NCBI GenBank assembly: GCA_026989355.1
Contig: JALSJM010000002.1
Location: 124,001 to 188,000 of the forward strand
Direction: 5' to 3'
DNA from: Paracoccaceae bacterium
GTDB lineage: Bacteria > Pseudomonadota > Alphaproteobacteria > Rhodobacterales > Rhodobacteraceae
Length of the DNA: 64,000 nt
Below the pieces are notes generated by a model. That model ran no database searches, was not told the DNA's origin, and saw only the letters and a list, made by a program, of their open reading frames with translations. The translations under genes were made by a program, and so were the position numbers. Positions 62,167 to 64,000 of the stretch are shown one piece after another; position 1 is the stretch's first letter; the number at the start of each line of letters is the position of its first letter.

Positions 62167-63879
62167 CTATTTCACCAGATACGGCCTGCCAGCAGGCCAC
62201 GGATGCCCCGGAAATGCATTGTCGGGCGGGAAGTTACCCACAAGATAAGGGTGCATCCCGTGATTCTTGAGGTTCTGAAGGAACTTTCCGAACCCCGACA
62301 AACTGGCAAGTCGCGGTGCCTCGGAAAACCGGAGCGACGAACGCGGCAACATTTCGTCGATCAGCATCTGAAGGTTATCCATCGGCGTTTCCATGAACTC
62401 GGCCATTGTCCATATCCTTACCCGCGCCTTCGTGTGGGGCGAACGCAGAATTTCGAGATGAGCCGCCTCGGCCTTCTGCCGCAGGGCAGCAATCTTGCGG
62501 ATGGTCGAAAAATCAAGGTTCGAATGGAAGAGAGAAACAGCCCAAGCCCCGCTGATAACGGAAATCTGGGCATTCGGATCCTTTGCCATGAACCATCCGA
62601 TTTCGGGGGTGTCGTCCGGTCCATACTGAAACGCCTGCCGCTCGCCCCGCATGTTCCAGATCAGGCTGGCCAGGAATTGTCCGGGGTTTCTGTCACGCGT
62701 GGCGGGGTGGCTTGAAAGGCCGCCGCAATAAACACTCTGTCCGCCCTCGAATTCCGCTTCATCCGGAGCGAAAAGATGCCCGTGCACACGAATTCCCGTG
62801 ATACGGCTCAGCCAGGCTTCGAAATTCTGGAACAGATCGCCGAACCCCTCGAACACGGAATAGGGAGCGCATGTCAGCCCGTTTTCCCACCCCTCGTTCG
62901 GAAAACGGCTGTGCATGTAAAGGCCGGGGCGTCCACGGGTCCGACGCGCCACGGCATCTGAAAAGATGCGGTCGATCTTGTTGGTATCCGGTTCCCCGGT
63001 TCGTCTCGAACCGGAACTTTTCCGCAGAAATGTCTGATACAACCGATCTGCCTTCGGCCAGATCTTGCGAGCCACGAAGCAATCAGAGCGGCGCAGAAGC
63101 TGCAGGTGATCATCATAGAAAACATGCGGCTTGCCCTGGTAATCGAATTTGGTCAGTGTCAGAGATCTGCTTTCGATGTTGCGGGAATGAATCCTGGCAA
63201 GGGTCTGAAAATAGGATTCATCGGGAATCCAGACACGGCGGAAATAGCGATCGTACTCCTTGCGCCGGGGCGATTCCAGTATCGCCGACAGGGTCTGTCG
63301 CGTGAGGCACCACCATTGCGAGCCCATGTGCGGCAGGATCCCTTCGGGTATTGTGCGGCAATACCCTATCCGCCTTTGCAGTTTCACATAGCCGTCGAAA
63401 AGACGGCGCTGCCTTTTCCAGGAAAAGGGAAACCGCAGGGTGAACCGTTCCTTGTCAAGGCCACCCACCGTCCAGGGCACGTCCTCGGTGCTGGCGGATT
63501 CGATGAAGTTCGTCTCTGGACGCTCCCCCAGATAGGTGCGCAGGTCGTCTATCGGGCGAAGCGGCAGGCACGAACCCGAGGCCAGAAACACATGGCGCAC
63601 GTCAGGGAAGCTTGCAAGCATCAGCTCCGAAGCGATCTGGGTTGCCCGAACGATCGACCACCTGCCCCATTCACACCGCAGCCGGCGCGAGAACCTCACC
63701 GCAGGGTAATCGGCAAATGCGCGCATGAAGGCCTGACAGCTTTCCCGGGGCACGCGCCTGTCAACATGAATGACCACCGGACAGCCGTTTCTGGCCCAGT
63801 GATGAGCAACCTGACCCGCTCGCTCCAGCGCGGTATGCACCAGAAGCACCACTCCCAGCGATCTGTCGTCCGTGCTCAA
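62167..63879 (-). CDS. Core-2/I-branching-type glycosyltransferase with long C-terminal extension
   Basis: This 570-residue protein starts at a TTG that overlaps the preceding stop (TTGA), after AAGGGA. The N-terminal part (1-270) has GVVLLVHTALERAGQVAHHW, HVDRRVPRE and VFLASGSCLPLRPIDDLRTYL. PRRKEYDRYFRRVWIPDESYFQT is typical of GT14 (core-2/I-branching beta-1,6-N-acetylglucosaminyltransferase) enzymes. The C-terminal 290 residues resemble the DUF5927-type extension, a recall that was not searched. It lies 5 bases upstream of the sulfotransferase gene. Confidence 0.8.
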   Translation of the reverse strand: MSTDDRSLGVVLLVHTALERAGQVAHHWARNGCPVVIHVDRRVPRESCQAFMRAFADYPAVRFSRRLRCEWGRWSIVRATQIASELMLASFPDVRHVFLASGSCLPLRPIDDLRTYLGERPETNFIESASTEDVPWTVGGLDKERFTLRFPFSWKRQRRLFDGYVKLQRRIGYCRTIPEGILPHMGSQWWCLTRQTLSAILESPRRKEYDRYFRRVWIPDESYFQTLARIHSRNIESRSLTLTKFDYQGKPHVFYDDHLQLLRRSDCFVARKIWPKADRLYQTFLRKSSGSRRTGEPDTNKIDRIFSDAVARRTRGRPGLYMHSRFPNEGWENGLTCAPYSVFEGFGDLFQNFEAWLSRITGIRVHGHLFAPDEAEFEGGQSVYCGGLSSHPATRDRNPGQFLASLIWNMRGERQAFQYGPDDTPEIGWFMAKDPNAQISVISGAWAVSLFHSNLDFSTIRKIAALRQKAEAAHLEILRSPHTKARVRIWTMAEFMETPMDNLQMLIDEMLPRSSLRFSEAPRLASLSGFGKFLQNLKNHGMHPYLVGNFPPDNAFPGHPWPAGRPYLVK

Positions 63880-64000
63880 GCCCAGTTTCCCTTGGACATC
63901 AGGCCCAGTATTTCAAGCTGGCGCCAGTTTATGTATTTCTCGGACCATTTGCACCACAGATCCGGACTTTCTTTCAGACGATCATGATATGCCCTGTATT
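63876..64000 (-). CDS. C-terminus of a third gene of the saccharide operon (5' end outside window)
   Basis: The last 40 codons are visible, ending at the TGA in TTGA, which overlaps the glycosyltransferase start. The readable residues include LKESPDLWCKWSEKYINWR and QLEILGLMSKGNWA, a protein-like, Trp-rich tail. The family cannot be named from this piece; another glycan-modifying enzyme is likely from context. Confidence 0.55.
   Translation of the reverse strand, partial: YRAYHDRLKESPDLWCKWSEKYINWRQLEILGLMSKGNWA

Overview
The window looks like chromosomal DNA of an alphaproteobacterium of the Rhodobacteraceae/roseobacter type. The reasons are the aerobic cobalamin genes (CobN, CobW, CobO) with CbtAB behind a B12 riboswitch, the gene orders slt-dapA-smpB and rnd-lptC-lptA-lptB-hpf-ptsN, Hint-domain and core-2/I-branching proteins, and flagellar genes of alphaproteobacterial type. 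Almost all the DNA is coding, operons are short, and ATGA/GTGA/TTGA stop-start overlaps are frequent.

Layout. 1-5.0 kb: tail of a flagellar motor operon (fliL end, a DUF6468-like membrane protein, a MotE-like protein, motA, and a large secreted repeat protein), with visibly lower G+C than what follows. 5.0-9.1 kb: a 78-bp possible insertion-sequence scar, a YbjN-like secreted protein, and smc. 9.3-17.5 kb: a cobalamin riboswitch, then cbtB-cbtA-cbiM-like-cobW-GNAT-cobN and cobO, with an antisense lipoprotein gene. 17.5-23.5 kb: a ThDP enzyme, a VOC protein, a hot-dog dehydratase, a split MnmC-like pair (FAD oxidoreductase and MnmD) and an EamA transporter. 23.5-29.5 kb: slt, dapA, smpB, a small membrane protein, a mercaptopyruvate sulfurtransferase and an aromatic/aspartate aminotransferase. 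29.6-38.3 kb: glnK-amtB, a class A PBP, an EamA transporter with queG, a GST, mtgA and a Hint protein. 38.5-47.0 kb: glutamate synthase (gltB, gltD) with a GFA gene between the subunits, uppP, and an NDUFA9-like reductase. 47.15-49.25 kb: tRNA-Leu(CAG) followed by a degraded patch (cupin, truncated oxidoreductase, IS256-family transposase fragment, long hairpin). 49.3-55.4 kb: flagellar export operon sltF-like, flhA, fliR, flhB and a FliJ-like gene, then an anti-sigma kinase/STAS pair. 55.4-60.7 kb: thiolase, RNase D-like exonuclease, lptCAB, hpf and ptsN without rpoN between lptB and hpf. 60.7-64 kb: a compact minus-strand saccharide-modification operon (two-part sulfotransferase, core-2/I-branching glycosyltransferase, and the end of a third gene).

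How the genes work together. The riboswitch should repress cobalt uptake and cobalt insertion when B12 is plentiful. GlnK-AmtB and GltBD form the ammonium uptake and assimilation axis. SltF-like, FlhA, FliR and FlhB belong to the flagellar export gate, and MotA and FliL to the motor. LptCAB builds the LPS transport bridge. The least explained parts are the flagellar accessory proteins, the GNAT gene inside the cobalamin operon, and the sulfotransferase/glycosyltransferase operon at the right edge. No CRISPR array, rRNA, phage or obvious defence system was seen.
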